A DNA stretch of 13,426 nucleotides from Fibrobacter sp. UBA4375. GTDB lineage: Bacteria; Fibrobacterota; Fibrobacteria; Fibrobacterales; Fibrobacteraceae. Both the position numbers and the translations under genes were made by a program. The stretch is from positions 22,789 to 36,214 of the forward strand of contig DGRZ01000012.1 in assembly GCA_002391195.1 (NCBI GenBank), in the 5' to 3' direction. The notes beneath the pieces were generated by a model. That model had not been told where the DNA came from and ran no database searches. It saw only the letters and a list, made by a program, of their open reading frames with translations. Positions 5,528 through 11,237 of this stretch are shown piece by piece. Position 1 is the first letter of the stretch, and every line of letters begins with the position of its first letter.

Positions 5528-7849
5528 CTACTTCACGTCCACGGTCACTTTGTACATGGGCTTGCCGCGGTAGCTGTTCAGGCCCTTGGCGGTCTGGACT
5601 TTCAGGTTCTTGGCGGTGACGCCCTTCTGCTGCTTGAGCACGTTCAGCAGTTCCTGGTTGCGTTTGCTTGCCAGGTCGGTAAGGTCTTTTTCCATAGCGG
5701 CGCCGTCAAAATCCTTGTCGTGTTCACGGGCGAATGCCTTGAAGTTTGTGTCCCAGTCCTTGATTTCTGCGGCGGCCTTCTCGTCAATTTCGTTGAGGCT
5801 TGCCTTGCCTTCTTTCTGCTTGTAGTATTCCTGTTTCAGCTTGTGGAGCTTGTGTTCCTTCAGGATTTTGGCGGGATTGTAGTACTGGGTGTAGGTGAGG
5901 GTAAGCTTCGGGTCTTTGGCCAGGGCTTCGGTCATCTTGGAGGCCTTCGCGAACTGTTCGCTGGTAAATGTTCCGCTGGAAACGTCAATCAGGATTTCGT
6001 CGTCCTTGCCCAGGTTCAGGCCCACGGCAGAGGCTCCCGTATTGGCCACATTGCCCACGATCTTGATGGGGGAGAGGGCCACTTTTACCAGCAGTTTCGT
6101 GATGGTGTCCCACACGATTTTCAGGTAAGAAAATTCGGGGTCCTTCAGGTTGCCCTTCACGGGAATGTCGAACTGGATCTTGTCATCCTTGTCCTTGAGC
6201 ACGTAGAGCCCCACCTTCATGGGCACAGGGTATTCCGGATCTACACTGTCGTCCTTGTCGCCAACCTCAATGTTGTAGATGTCGATGGTGTTCTTGCTAT
6301 CGACATTGAAGTTGTTCATCTTGTTGTCGCTGGCGAAGGCCATGGTTCCTGCGGTAATGGGGTAGCCCGTGAAGTGCAAGCTGTAGCTGCTGAAATGCTT
6401 GAGGGCCAGGTTCTTGACGCTTACGTAGGCGTCCATGGTGCCGATGTCGTTGATGGCGCCCTTGTACTTGACGGACACGGAGCCTCCTTCGGGGAAGGCG
6501 GCGCTCACGTTCACGTTGCAGGGTTTGTCGAAGTTGATGTTGGAACCGTTTACCGTGATGGCGGAGACCTTGTAGTTAAATGGTTTGGAAAGAGTGTAGT
6601 CGTTGGCGGTGACGGAGGTGTTCTGCACCAGAAGCTTCGCGATGACGGCATCCAGCTTCTTGGCGGGTTCGGCCTTGGCGGTATTTGTAGAGTCCGCCGA
6701 AGCATCAGGTGCGGGGGCTACCAGGGAATCCAGCGGAACCGCATTGGAATCGGCGGCTACGGTGTCTGCCTTGGCGGCTTTGGTCCCTGAGCTTGTCGAA
6801 GGGGGAGTGAGCAACACGTCGATGTTGGTCTTTCCGCCCTTGTACAGGTCCAGATGGGCAAAGGCTCCGTCTACCACAACGGAATCGATGCGGAATTTGA
6901 ACTTGTCCAGGTTGGCTTCGGCAATGCCCACGCCCACGTGGCCTGCGCCGATGGTCTTGTCGTTCACCTCGGTGACCACCACGCTATCCACACTGACAAA
7001 GCCCTTCACGTTGGAAGCGAGGATGCTGTTCAGGTTGCCCTGGATGTCCATGTCCGCGGAGAGGTTTCCCTTGAAATCCTTGATGTTCACGAAGTCGTTG
7101 AGGTAGGGCTTGCCTGCCGCTAGGGCGAAATCCTTGAGGCCCACGTTCACATTGAAGTCATTGGTGGCCGCATTGACGGTCACTTTCACGTTCAGGTCGC
7201 CGCCGTCGGCGAACTTGAGGCTCACGCCCACGTCGGTCTGCTTGTTGCTCAGGTAAACGGCGGGGATGGCCACGCCAAAGTCCTTGATGTGGATTTTGGA
7301 GCCCACCTTGGCGTCTTCGTAGATGATGTTGCCGTTCTCGAAAACGATGTTCTTGACGGAAATGCTCACGGGGAGTCCGTCGGCGATTTCGGCCGCGTTG
7401 ATCATGCCGGTGGAATCGGCGGCGGCACTGTCGACCGCTACGGTGTCTGCGGCGGTGGAGTCGGACTGGGAGAGAAAATCCAGAATGTCGCTGAAGTTGA
7501 AACGGTCCCCGCTCTGGACCACGTGCACGTAAAGTCCCTTCATGTAGATTTCGCCTACGCTGGCCGTTCCGGTAACGATTCTCGTGGGGTTCAGGTTGAT
7601 GCGAAACTTTTCGAAGGAGACAAAGGGCGTTTTGCCGTCCCGTTCCAGGAGGGCGAAGTTATCTACGTTGACGGTCCAGGTCAGGGGACTCAGGCTTACG
7701 CTTTCGATGTTGACCTTTCGGCCGATGTATTCTTCGGAGTGGGCCACGATGTAGTCCTTCACGAACCCGGGGGCAAGTTTCAGGGCGGAAAAAACCAGGA
7801 CGAACAGGACGGCGACGACAATCAGGATAATCTTCACGGACTTTTTCAT
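5528..7849 (-). CDS. AsmA-like DUF748 envelope protein
   Basis: 773 aa. Residues ~5-25 form an uncleaved N-terminal membrane anchor; the rest should lie in the periplasm. The N-terminal DUF748/AsmA pattern is clear (GRKVNIESVSLSPLTWTVNV, then DRFNFSDIL near residue 120). The C-terminal half has the family's signature around YPVPMKVGLYVLKDKDDKI and DIPVKGNLKDPEF, followed by a Leu/Lys-rich helix and a charged helical tail (~680-750). Relatives are long beta-groove proteins that bridge the membranes and are thought to move lipids; here that is inference. Two Ala/Asp/Ser linkers (~130-148, ~353-398) interrupt the fold, and the second begins with a repeat-derived PPSTSSGTK. The start codon has no Shine-Dalgarno; a TAAATT lies 7 nt upstream. 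It is transcribed divergently from the 8122 gene. Confidence 0.87.
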   Translation of the reverse strand: MKKSVKIILIVVAVLFVLVFSALKLAPGFVKDYIVAHSEEYIGRKVNIESVSLSPLTWTVNVDNFALLERDGKTPFVSFEKFRINLNPTRIVTGTASVGEIYMKGLYVHVVQSGDRFNFSDILDFLSQSDSTAADTVAVDSAAADSTGMINAAEIADGLPVSISVKNIVFENGNIIYEDAKVGSKIHIKDFGVAIPAVYLSNKQTDVGVSLKFADGGDLNVKVTVNAATNDFNVNVGLKDFALAAGKPYLNDFVNIKDFKGNLSADMDIQGNLNSILASNVKGFVSVDSVVVTEVNDKTIGAGHVGVGIAEANLDKFKFRIDSVVVDGAFAHLDLYKGGKTNIDVLLTPPSTSSGTKAAKADTVAADSNAVPLDSLVAPAPDASADSTNTAKAEPAKKLDAVIAKLLVQNTSVTANDYTLSKPFNYKVSAITVNGSNINFDKPCNVNVSAAFPEGGSVSVKYKGAINDIGTMDAYVSVKNLALKHFSSYSLHFTGYPITAGTMAFASDNKMNNFNVDSKNTIDIYNIEVGDKDDSVDPEYPVPMKVGLYVLKDKDDKIQFDIPVKGNLKDPEFSYLKIVWDTITKLLVKVALSPIKIVGNVANTGASAVGLNLGKDDEILIDVSSGTFTSEQFAKASKMTEALAKDPKLTLTYTQYYNPAKILKEHKLHKLKQEYYKQKEGKASLNEIDEKAAAEIKDWDTNFKAFAREHDKDFDGAAMEKDLTDLASKRNQELLNVLKQQKGVTAKNLKVQTAKGLNSYRGKPMYKVTVDVK
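6784..6803 (-). repeat. In-frame intergenic-type repeat word in the DUF748 gene
   Basis: Read on the minus strand this is CCCTTCGACAAGCTCAGGGA, encoding part of PPSTSSGTK (residues 349-357) at the start of a disordered linker. Its CCTTCGAC...GCTCAGG frame matches the non-coding copy at 5314-5347. CCC and GGG ends give it weak dyad symmetry. An insertion tolerated in a linker is the simplest reading. Confidence 0.6.
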
Positions 7850-7856
7850 GGGCTAT

Positions 7857-7862
7857 AATTTA
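7857..7862 (-). promoter_or_regulatory. Putative -10 of the DUF748 gene
   Basis: TTTCTAAATTATAGCCC precedes the ATG on the minus strand. TAAATT ends exactly 7 nt before it, which would put the transcription start at the start codon. No ribosome-binding site is visible, consistent with a leaderless message. Confidence 0.4.
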
Positions 7863-7899
7863 GAAATGTTAGGCAAGAAGGTGCTTTTTTCTGCTTTTT

Positions 7900-7928
7900 T
7901 TGCTTTCAGTGGAATATTTTTTTATAAA
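7900..7928 (+). promoter_or_regulatory. Candidate promoter for the 8122-8757 gene
   Basis: TTGCTT (7900-7905), a 17-nt spacer, then TATAAA (7923-7928) within a T-rich tract. This is the best-formed sigma70-type promoter in the window. The predicted start near 7935 gives a leader of about 187 nt, far longer than the other leaders inferred here. Confidence 0.5.
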
Positions 7929-7934
7929 TTTGCA

Positions 7935-8121
7935 GCCGTGATTGCTCTTTTTGCCGTTTTTTCGGCAAAACCTGCTCCGTTATTTTGGAGCGAACCTGGC
8001 CGTCAAGTCTCCCCGAGGCGTTATTAAGATGGCCCCCTAACACATTCACTTGCAATCACCCCTTCTGCAGGTCTTTTCCAGCCTGCAGTTGCGGTTTAAC
8101 CCTTACTTATGAGGTGCCTAG
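7935..8121 (+). promoter_or_regulatory. Structured 5' leader of the 8122 gene
   Basis: TTTTGCCG-TTTTTT-CGGCAAAA (7949-7970) is an 8-bp hairpin. CTGCAGG (8065-8071) and CCTGCAG (8082-8088) form a second, extended by GCAA (8052-8055) with TTGC (8089-8092). A three-codon ORF, ATG GCC CCC TAA (8029-8040), lies between, with GAGGCG 9 nt upstream of it. The gene's own site GAGGT lies at 8111-8115. It may be a post-transcriptional control region. I do not recognise a known riboswitch. Confidence 0.4.
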
Positions 8122-8757
8122 ATGGAAAGTTATATCGCACTCGCATGTTCTGCTCTTGCAGTCGTGCTCTGTATCGTTATCCTGACTAAGGTTAACAAGA
8201 TTCTTGACAACCTTCACACTCCTATCGTTAAGAAGCTCACCCCGGACATGAACCTGAGGCCTAACTCTCGTCGTCCTGTCTCTGCCCAAGAAATGGCACA
8301 GCGTGGTGATCGCAACAACAAGGGTGATCGCAAGGATCGTCAGAATAAAGACAACCGCGGTGAAAAGAACGGCCTGGCCCAGCAGGGTCAGAACCGTGAC
8401 CGCAACGAACAGCGCGATCGCGGCAACCGCCGTGACCGCCGTGATGGTCGTCCCGACCGCAACAATCGTCGTGAAATGAACGCAGACGCCCAGGCCGCTT
8501 CTTCTGAAGCTCCCGTGGCCCAGCCTGCCGAAGCGGCCGCTCCTGCTGCCGCCGAAGGCCGCCGCCCCCTGGCTCCGCGCATTCCGGTTGAAACTCCGGC
8601 CGCTCCTGTCAGCGCTCCCGTGGCTCCTGCAGCACCTGCTGCCGTTGCCGCCGAACCTGCTGTGGAAGTCGCCGAAACCACCTTCGATCCCGCCAAGGTC
8701 CGCTATGGCCGCCGCAACGTGATCAAGAAGGCTCCGGAACTCTCCGACGAAGCATAA
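8122..8757 (+). CDS. Membrane-anchored Arg/Asn/Asp-rich disordered protein
   Basis: 211 aa, family not recognised. Residues ~4-22 form a single N-terminal membrane helix followed by basic residues, so the body is probably cytoplasmic. Residues ~45-120 are rich in Arg, Asn, Asp, Gly and Lys in RD/RN/NR runs (e.g. NRRDRRDGRPDRNNRRE), resembling RNA-binding disordered arms. Residues ~122-183 are an Ala/Pro linker. The tail contains a short ordered-looking motif, KVRYGRRNVIKKAPE (192-206). The start is set by GAGGT 6 nt upstream of the ATG. A strong terminator follows the stop by 25 bp, so the gene is monocistronic. The long antisense ORF over the Arg/Ala-rich part is a composition artefact. A membrane tether for RNA or ribosomes is a speculative role. 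Confidence 0.82.
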   Translation: MESYIALACSALAVVLCIVILTKVNKILDNLHTPIVKKLTPDMNLRPNSRRPVSAQEMAQRGDRNNKGDRKDRQNKDNRGEKNGLAQQGQNRDRNEQRDRGNRRDRRDGRPDRNNRREMNADAQAASSEAPVAQPAEAAAPAAAEGRRPLAPRIPVETPAAPVSAPVAPAAPAAVAAEPAVEVAETTFDPAKVRYGRRNVIKKAPELSDEA

Positions 8758-8782
8758 TCACGAAAAGCCAAAAGCTTGATAG

Positions 8783-8818
8783 AGCCCTCGGTCTTAGGAC
8801 CGGGGGCTTTATGTTTTT
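8783..8818 (+). terminator. Intrinsic terminator of the 8122 gene
   Basis: AGCCCTCGGTC-TTAG-GACCGGGGGCT is an 11-bp stem with one T-G pair and a 4-nt loop (8783-8808), followed by TTTATGTTTTT. It lies 25 bp after the stop codon and 25 bp before the end of the convergent slyD-like gene. Confidence 0.88.
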
Positions 8819-8842
8819 ATAAATGGGGTTGTCAGGTGCTGC

Positions 8843-9475
8843 CTAGCGCCAGCGGCGATGGTTGTCCGGCCCGTCGAAATCGTCGTAGCGGTCGTCGTAG
8901 TTTTCGGGATAGTCGCTGTCGTCGTAGTTGTCGTCCCGGTCGGGGAATCCCGATTCCAGCTCGGTGAAACTGGGCTCCTCGATGTTCACCACCTGGACTT
9001 CGAAAATCAGGTCCTTGCCTGCGAAGGGGTGGTTCCCGTCTACCAGCACGGTATCCTTGTAGATTTCTTTCACGATGTAGATGCCGTCGGCGTCGTCCTC
9101 GTCGTCCAGGTTCAGTCCGTCTACGAACTCGTCGGCGGTGTCGGGCAGCTGGAATTCCCGGATGTCGTTGTCCAGCATCATCTCCAGCTCCATGCCCAGC
9201 CAGAGTTCCCCTACGTCTTGGAGTTCTTCTTTGGGAACTTGGAGCAGCAGGTCGTTGCGGTAAGGGCCGTAGCCTTGGTCGAAGGGAATTTCTACGGTGA
9301 ACTTTTCGCCCAGCTTGCGGCCTTCCAGGGCGGTTTCAAGTCCGGGGATGATGTTGTCGTAGCCATGGATATATACAAATGGGTGGCTCGGAGGGATTTC
9401 CTCCAAGATGCGACCGCTCATCTCTTTGAGCGTGTAGGCGATGCTCACCTTTGTCTTTGCTTCCACGATTTCCAT
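8843..9475 (-). CDS. SlyD-type FKBP peptidyl-prolyl isomerase with Asp/Tyr-rich tail
   Basis: A 210-aa cytoplasmic folding helper that isomerises peptidyl-proline bonds. The FKBP core shows IAYTLKEMSGRILEE (12-26), HPFVYIHGYDNIIPGLETALEG (31-52), GEKFTVEIPFDQGYG (56-70) and the returning strand VDGNHPFAGKDLIFEV (145-160), all typical of SlyD. The insert-in-flap chaperone segment lies between ~85 and 145 and carries an acidic stretch (LNLDDEDDADG). E. coli SlyD ends in a His/Cys-rich metal-binding tail. Here residues ~177-204 are instead Asp/Tyr-rich and end in HRRWR. The start at 9475 (MEIVEAKTK) is chosen because the longer ORF to 9568 runs through a repeat; a TATATT lies 10 nt upstream and there is no Shine-Dalgarno. 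slyD is a reasonable name for the family, but orthology is not shown. Confidence 0.9.
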   Translation of the reverse strand: MEIVEAKTKVSIAYTLKEMSGRILEEIPPSHPFVYIHGYDNIIPGLETALEGRKLGEKFTVEIPFDQGYGPYRNDLLLQVPKEELQDVGELWLGMELEMMLDNDIREFQLPDTADEFVDGLNLDDEDDADGIYIVKEIYKDTVLVDGNHPFAGKDLIFEVQVVNIEEPSFTELESGFPDRDDNYDDSDYPENYDDRYDDFDGPDNHRRWR

Positions 9476-9485
9476 AGGCGCGACA

Positions 9486-9491
9486 AATATA
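9486..9491 (-). promoter_or_regulatory. Putative -10 of the slyD-like gene
   Basis: TTCTATATTTGT on the minus strand, nearly identical to the nifU-like promoter core TTCTATATTTGG. TATATT ends 10 nt before the ATG, so the predicted mRNA leader is about 3 nt. Confidence 0.45.
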
Positions 9492-9500
9492 GAATTTTTA

Positions 9501-9675
9501 GCTATGAGTTGTGAGTTCGCCTTGCGTCGCAAGGCTTTGAGATTTTGAGGTGGCGTATACGGGGACATTCCCGAAATGACTCATAGCAACCGAAGGTTGC
9601 GACCTCATGCCTCGAACCTCGTGCCTCGAACCACGAGCCTCGAACCTCACAACTCAAAACTCACAACTCACAACT
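9501..9675. repeat. Word-palindrome element between slyD-like and metallophosphoesterase genes
   Basis: TGAGTTGTGAGTT (9505-9517) pairs exactly with AACTCACAACTCA (9658-9670), and the word repeats at 9665-9675. GCTATGAGT (9501-9509) also pairs with ACTCATAGC (9579-9587). Inside are mini-hairpins GCCTTGC-GTC-GCAAGGC (9519-9535) and GCAACC-GAA-GGTTGC (9586-9600), plus CTCGTG (9618-9623) pairing with CACGAG (9632-9637). The element fills the divergent promoter region between the two -10 elements. Confidence 0.8.
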
Positions 9676-9682
9676 ATTTTAC

Positions 9683-9688
9683 TACTAT
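9683..9688 (+). promoter_or_regulatory. Putative -10 of the metallophosphoesterase gene
   Basis: TACTAT followed by TACACCC and then ATG. The 7-nt distance puts the transcription start at the start codon. There is no Shine-Dalgarno. The hexamer begins 7 bp after the repeat element ends. Confidence 0.42.
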
Positions 9689-9695
9689 TACACCC

Positions 9696-10424
9696 ATGCT
9701 TTACGGTATTTGTTCTGATATTCATTCCAATGCTACGGCTTTTCGTGCCGTGCTGGAATCCATGAAAGAAAACAAGGTGGAGCGCCGGATTTGCCTGGGC
9801 GACCTTGTGGGTTACGGTGTCGACGCTAACGAATGTGTACAGCTCGCCAAGGAAAACATGGACGTGTGTCTGATTGGAAACCACGACAGCGTGGCTATCA
9901 AGTACGAGTCCAGTATGGGCTTTAACCCTTACGCCAAGCAGGCCGTGGAATGGACGCAAGAGAACATGAATGCCGAATCGGTGGCCTACATCCGTTCGTT
10001 GCCCTACATTCACGAAGAAAACGACATTACCTTTGTGCATGCGTCGCCCATGTCCCCTGCGGATTGGCTCTACATTACCGACCTGGAAGACGCCCTGAAC
10101 GCTTTCGACCATTTTTCTGGAACTTATTGCTTTATCGGTCATACCCACAGCCCCGTGATTGTGGCAAGCCGCCCCATGGCCATTCCCAAGGTGCTGGACG
10201 AATACGAATACACCATCGAGAATACGGAACGGCTTTTGGTGAATGTGGGTAGCGTTGGCCAGCCTCGTGACCGGGACTGCCGCGCCAGCTGGTGCCTGTT
10301 GGATACGGAGACCAAGTGCATCCGCATTATTCGCGTGGAATACGATGTCTTTATCACCCAGGAGCGTATGCGCAAGGCGGGAATGCCCAATTTCCTCATC
10401 GACCGCCTGAGCGTGGGGAGATAG
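9696..10424 (+). CDS. Calcineurin-like metallophosphoesterase
   Basis: A 242-aa cytoplasmic protein of the YfcE/MJ0936-like phosphodiesterase group. The di-metal site ligands are all visible: SDIHSN (D8, H10), GDLVGYG (35-41), GNHD (61-64), FVHASP (113-118) and GHTHSP (148-153). NVGSVGQPRDRD near residue 217 is also typical of this group. Substrate unknown. The start at 9696 (MLYGICSDIHSN) places the first metal motif where the family has it; the longer ORF from 9576 translates the repeat element and is rejected. It is divergent from the slyD-like gene and 159 bp upstream of rlmH. Confidence 0.92.
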   Translation: MLYGICSDIHSNATAFRAVLESMKENKVERRICLGDLVGYGVDANECVQLAKENMDVCLIGNHDSVAIKYESSMGFNPYAKQAVEWTQENMNAESVAYIRSLPYIHEENDITFVHASPMSPADWLYITDLEDALNAFDHFSGTYCFIGHTHSPVIVASRPMAIPKVLDEYEYTIENTERLLVNVGSVGQPRDRDCRASWCLLDTETKCIRIIRVEYDVFITQERMRKAGMPNFLIDRLSVGR

Positions 10425-10425
10425 C

Positions 10426-10582
10426 TTAGACGAGAGAACGCCACTTCGTGGCTACAGACGAGAGATATGCTTGATGATGTTTTTATGGACTGTGGTGAAA
10501 AAGGATATTTATATTGTCTCTCGTCTAACAAGATTTTTTCTCGTCTCTCGTCAAATACGATTTTCTCTCGTCTCTCGTCTAA
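10426..10582. repeat. Word-palindrome element filling the mpe-rlmH gap
   Basis: TTAGACGAGAGA (10426-10437) occurs as its exact reverse complement TCTCTCGTCTAA at 10517-10528 and again at 10571-10582. AGACGAGAGA recurs at 10456-10465, and CTCGTCTCTCGTC arrays lie in between. GCCAC-TTC-GTGGC (10440-10452) is the mini-hairpin. The element begins 2 nt after the upstream stop codon and ends 1 nt before the next ATG. Confidence 0.85.
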
Positions 10583-10583
10583 C

Positions 10584-11045
10584 ATGAAATGGGTTCTCGC
10601 AGTTTTTGGTAAGGCCGGCTCGCCGTTTATCGCCGACGAGGTGGACAAGTACGTGAAGCGCCTCCGTGGGGGAGTGTACCCGCTGGAGGTGGTGGAGCTG
10701 AAGGAATCCAAGCTCGATGACCGCGCCCAGTCCCTGGCGCAGGAAGCGACACTTTTTGACAAGAAATTTCCCAAGTCGGAATACCGTCGGGTCATCCTTT
10801 CCGAAGAGGGCAAGCTGATGGATACGGTGAGGCTTTCCGACACCTTGCGTGACCGTTTTTCGGGCAATATCGTATTCTTGATTGGTTCCGCTTACGGTAT
10901 TGATGAGAAACTGAAAAAGTCCGCCGATTTGCTGCTATCCCTTTCGCCCCTAACCTTTACCCACGACCACGCACGGGTGATTATGGCCGAACAACTCTAC
11001 CGCGTGCAGATGGTGATGCAGAACCATCCGTATCACCATAGGTGA
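10584..11045 (+). CDS. rlmH: 23S rRNA pseudouridine-1915 N3-methyltransferase
   Basis: A 153-aa SPOUT-fold methyltransferase that uses SAM to methylate pseudouridine 1915 in helix 69 of 23S rRNA on assembled ribosomes. Family length is ~155-159. Signatures: N-terminal KWVLAVFGKAG, EVDKYVKRL near residue 22, FLIGSAYGI (SAM-binding loop) and the C-terminal block LSLSPLTFTHDHARVIMAEQLYR ending NHPYHHR. The ATG at 10584 directly follows the repeat element; an upstream in-frame start at 10467 would add 39 residues encoded by the repeat (SRLSSN copies) and is rejected. No Shine-Dalgarno is visible. It may be co-transcribed with the metallophosphoesterase gene. Confidence 0.93.
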   Translation: MKWVLAVFGKAGSPFIADEVDKYVKRLRGGVYPLEVVELKESKLDDRAQSLAQEATLFDKKFPKSEYRRVILSEEGKLMDTVRLSDTLRDRFSGNIVFLIGSAYGIDEKLKKSADLLLSLSPLTFTHDHARVIMAEQLYRVQMVMQNHPYHHR

Positions 11046-11060
11046 AATTAAATATGGGGA

Positions 11061-11201
11061 CTAATCTTATAAGGGATTAGGATCTAGAGAATAGAGGTTA
11101 GTGAAAAGAATCACGCACTTCGTGCGTTAATAACAGACGGCGAAGCCGTGATATTTCTCCCTAGCCTCTAGATCCTAGCCCCTAGATCCTAGCCCCTAGA
11201 T
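11061..11201. repeat. Word-palindrome element filling the rlmH-prfC gap
   Basis: TAGGATCTAGAG (11078-11089) pairs exactly with CTCTAGATCCTA (11166-11177). The right arm is a 14-bp tandem, CTAGATCCTAGCCC (11168-11181, 11182-11195, partial to 11201). Inside: ACGCAC-TTC-GTGCGT (11113-11127) and ACGGC-GAA-GCCGT (11137-11149), also bracketed by ATCACG (11110-11115) and CGTGAT (11147-11152). CTAATC (11061-11066) pairs with GATTAG (11075-11080). Confidence 0.85.
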
Positions 11202-11224
11202 TATACCCCCTTCTCTCTATTTAC

Positions 11225-11230
11225 TATATT
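11225..11230 (+). promoter_or_regulatory. Putative -10 of prfC
   Basis: TACTATATTTGGCGCC precedes the ATG. TATATT ends 7 nt before it, which predicts a leaderless transcript. No Shine-Dalgarno or clear -35 is seen. Confidence 0.48.
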
Positions 11231-11237
11231 TGGCGCC

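Noticed and set aside
5477..6790. 437-codon open frame on the plus strand
   Set aside because: Antisense to the DUF748 gene; Val/Gly/His-rich shadow with no motif.
9476..9568. 31-residue N-terminal extension of the SlyD-like protein
   Set aside because: Overlaps the inverted repeat and the -10 element; SlyD proteins begin near the MEIVEAKTK position.
9576..9695. 40-residue N-terminal extension of the metallophosphoesterase
   Set aside because: It translates the word repeats, and the conserved SDIH motif fits the start at 9696.
10467..10583. 39-residue N-terminal extension of RlmH
   Set aside because: Encoded by the TCTCTCGTCT repeat (SRLSSN copies); the family N-terminus begins at 10584.
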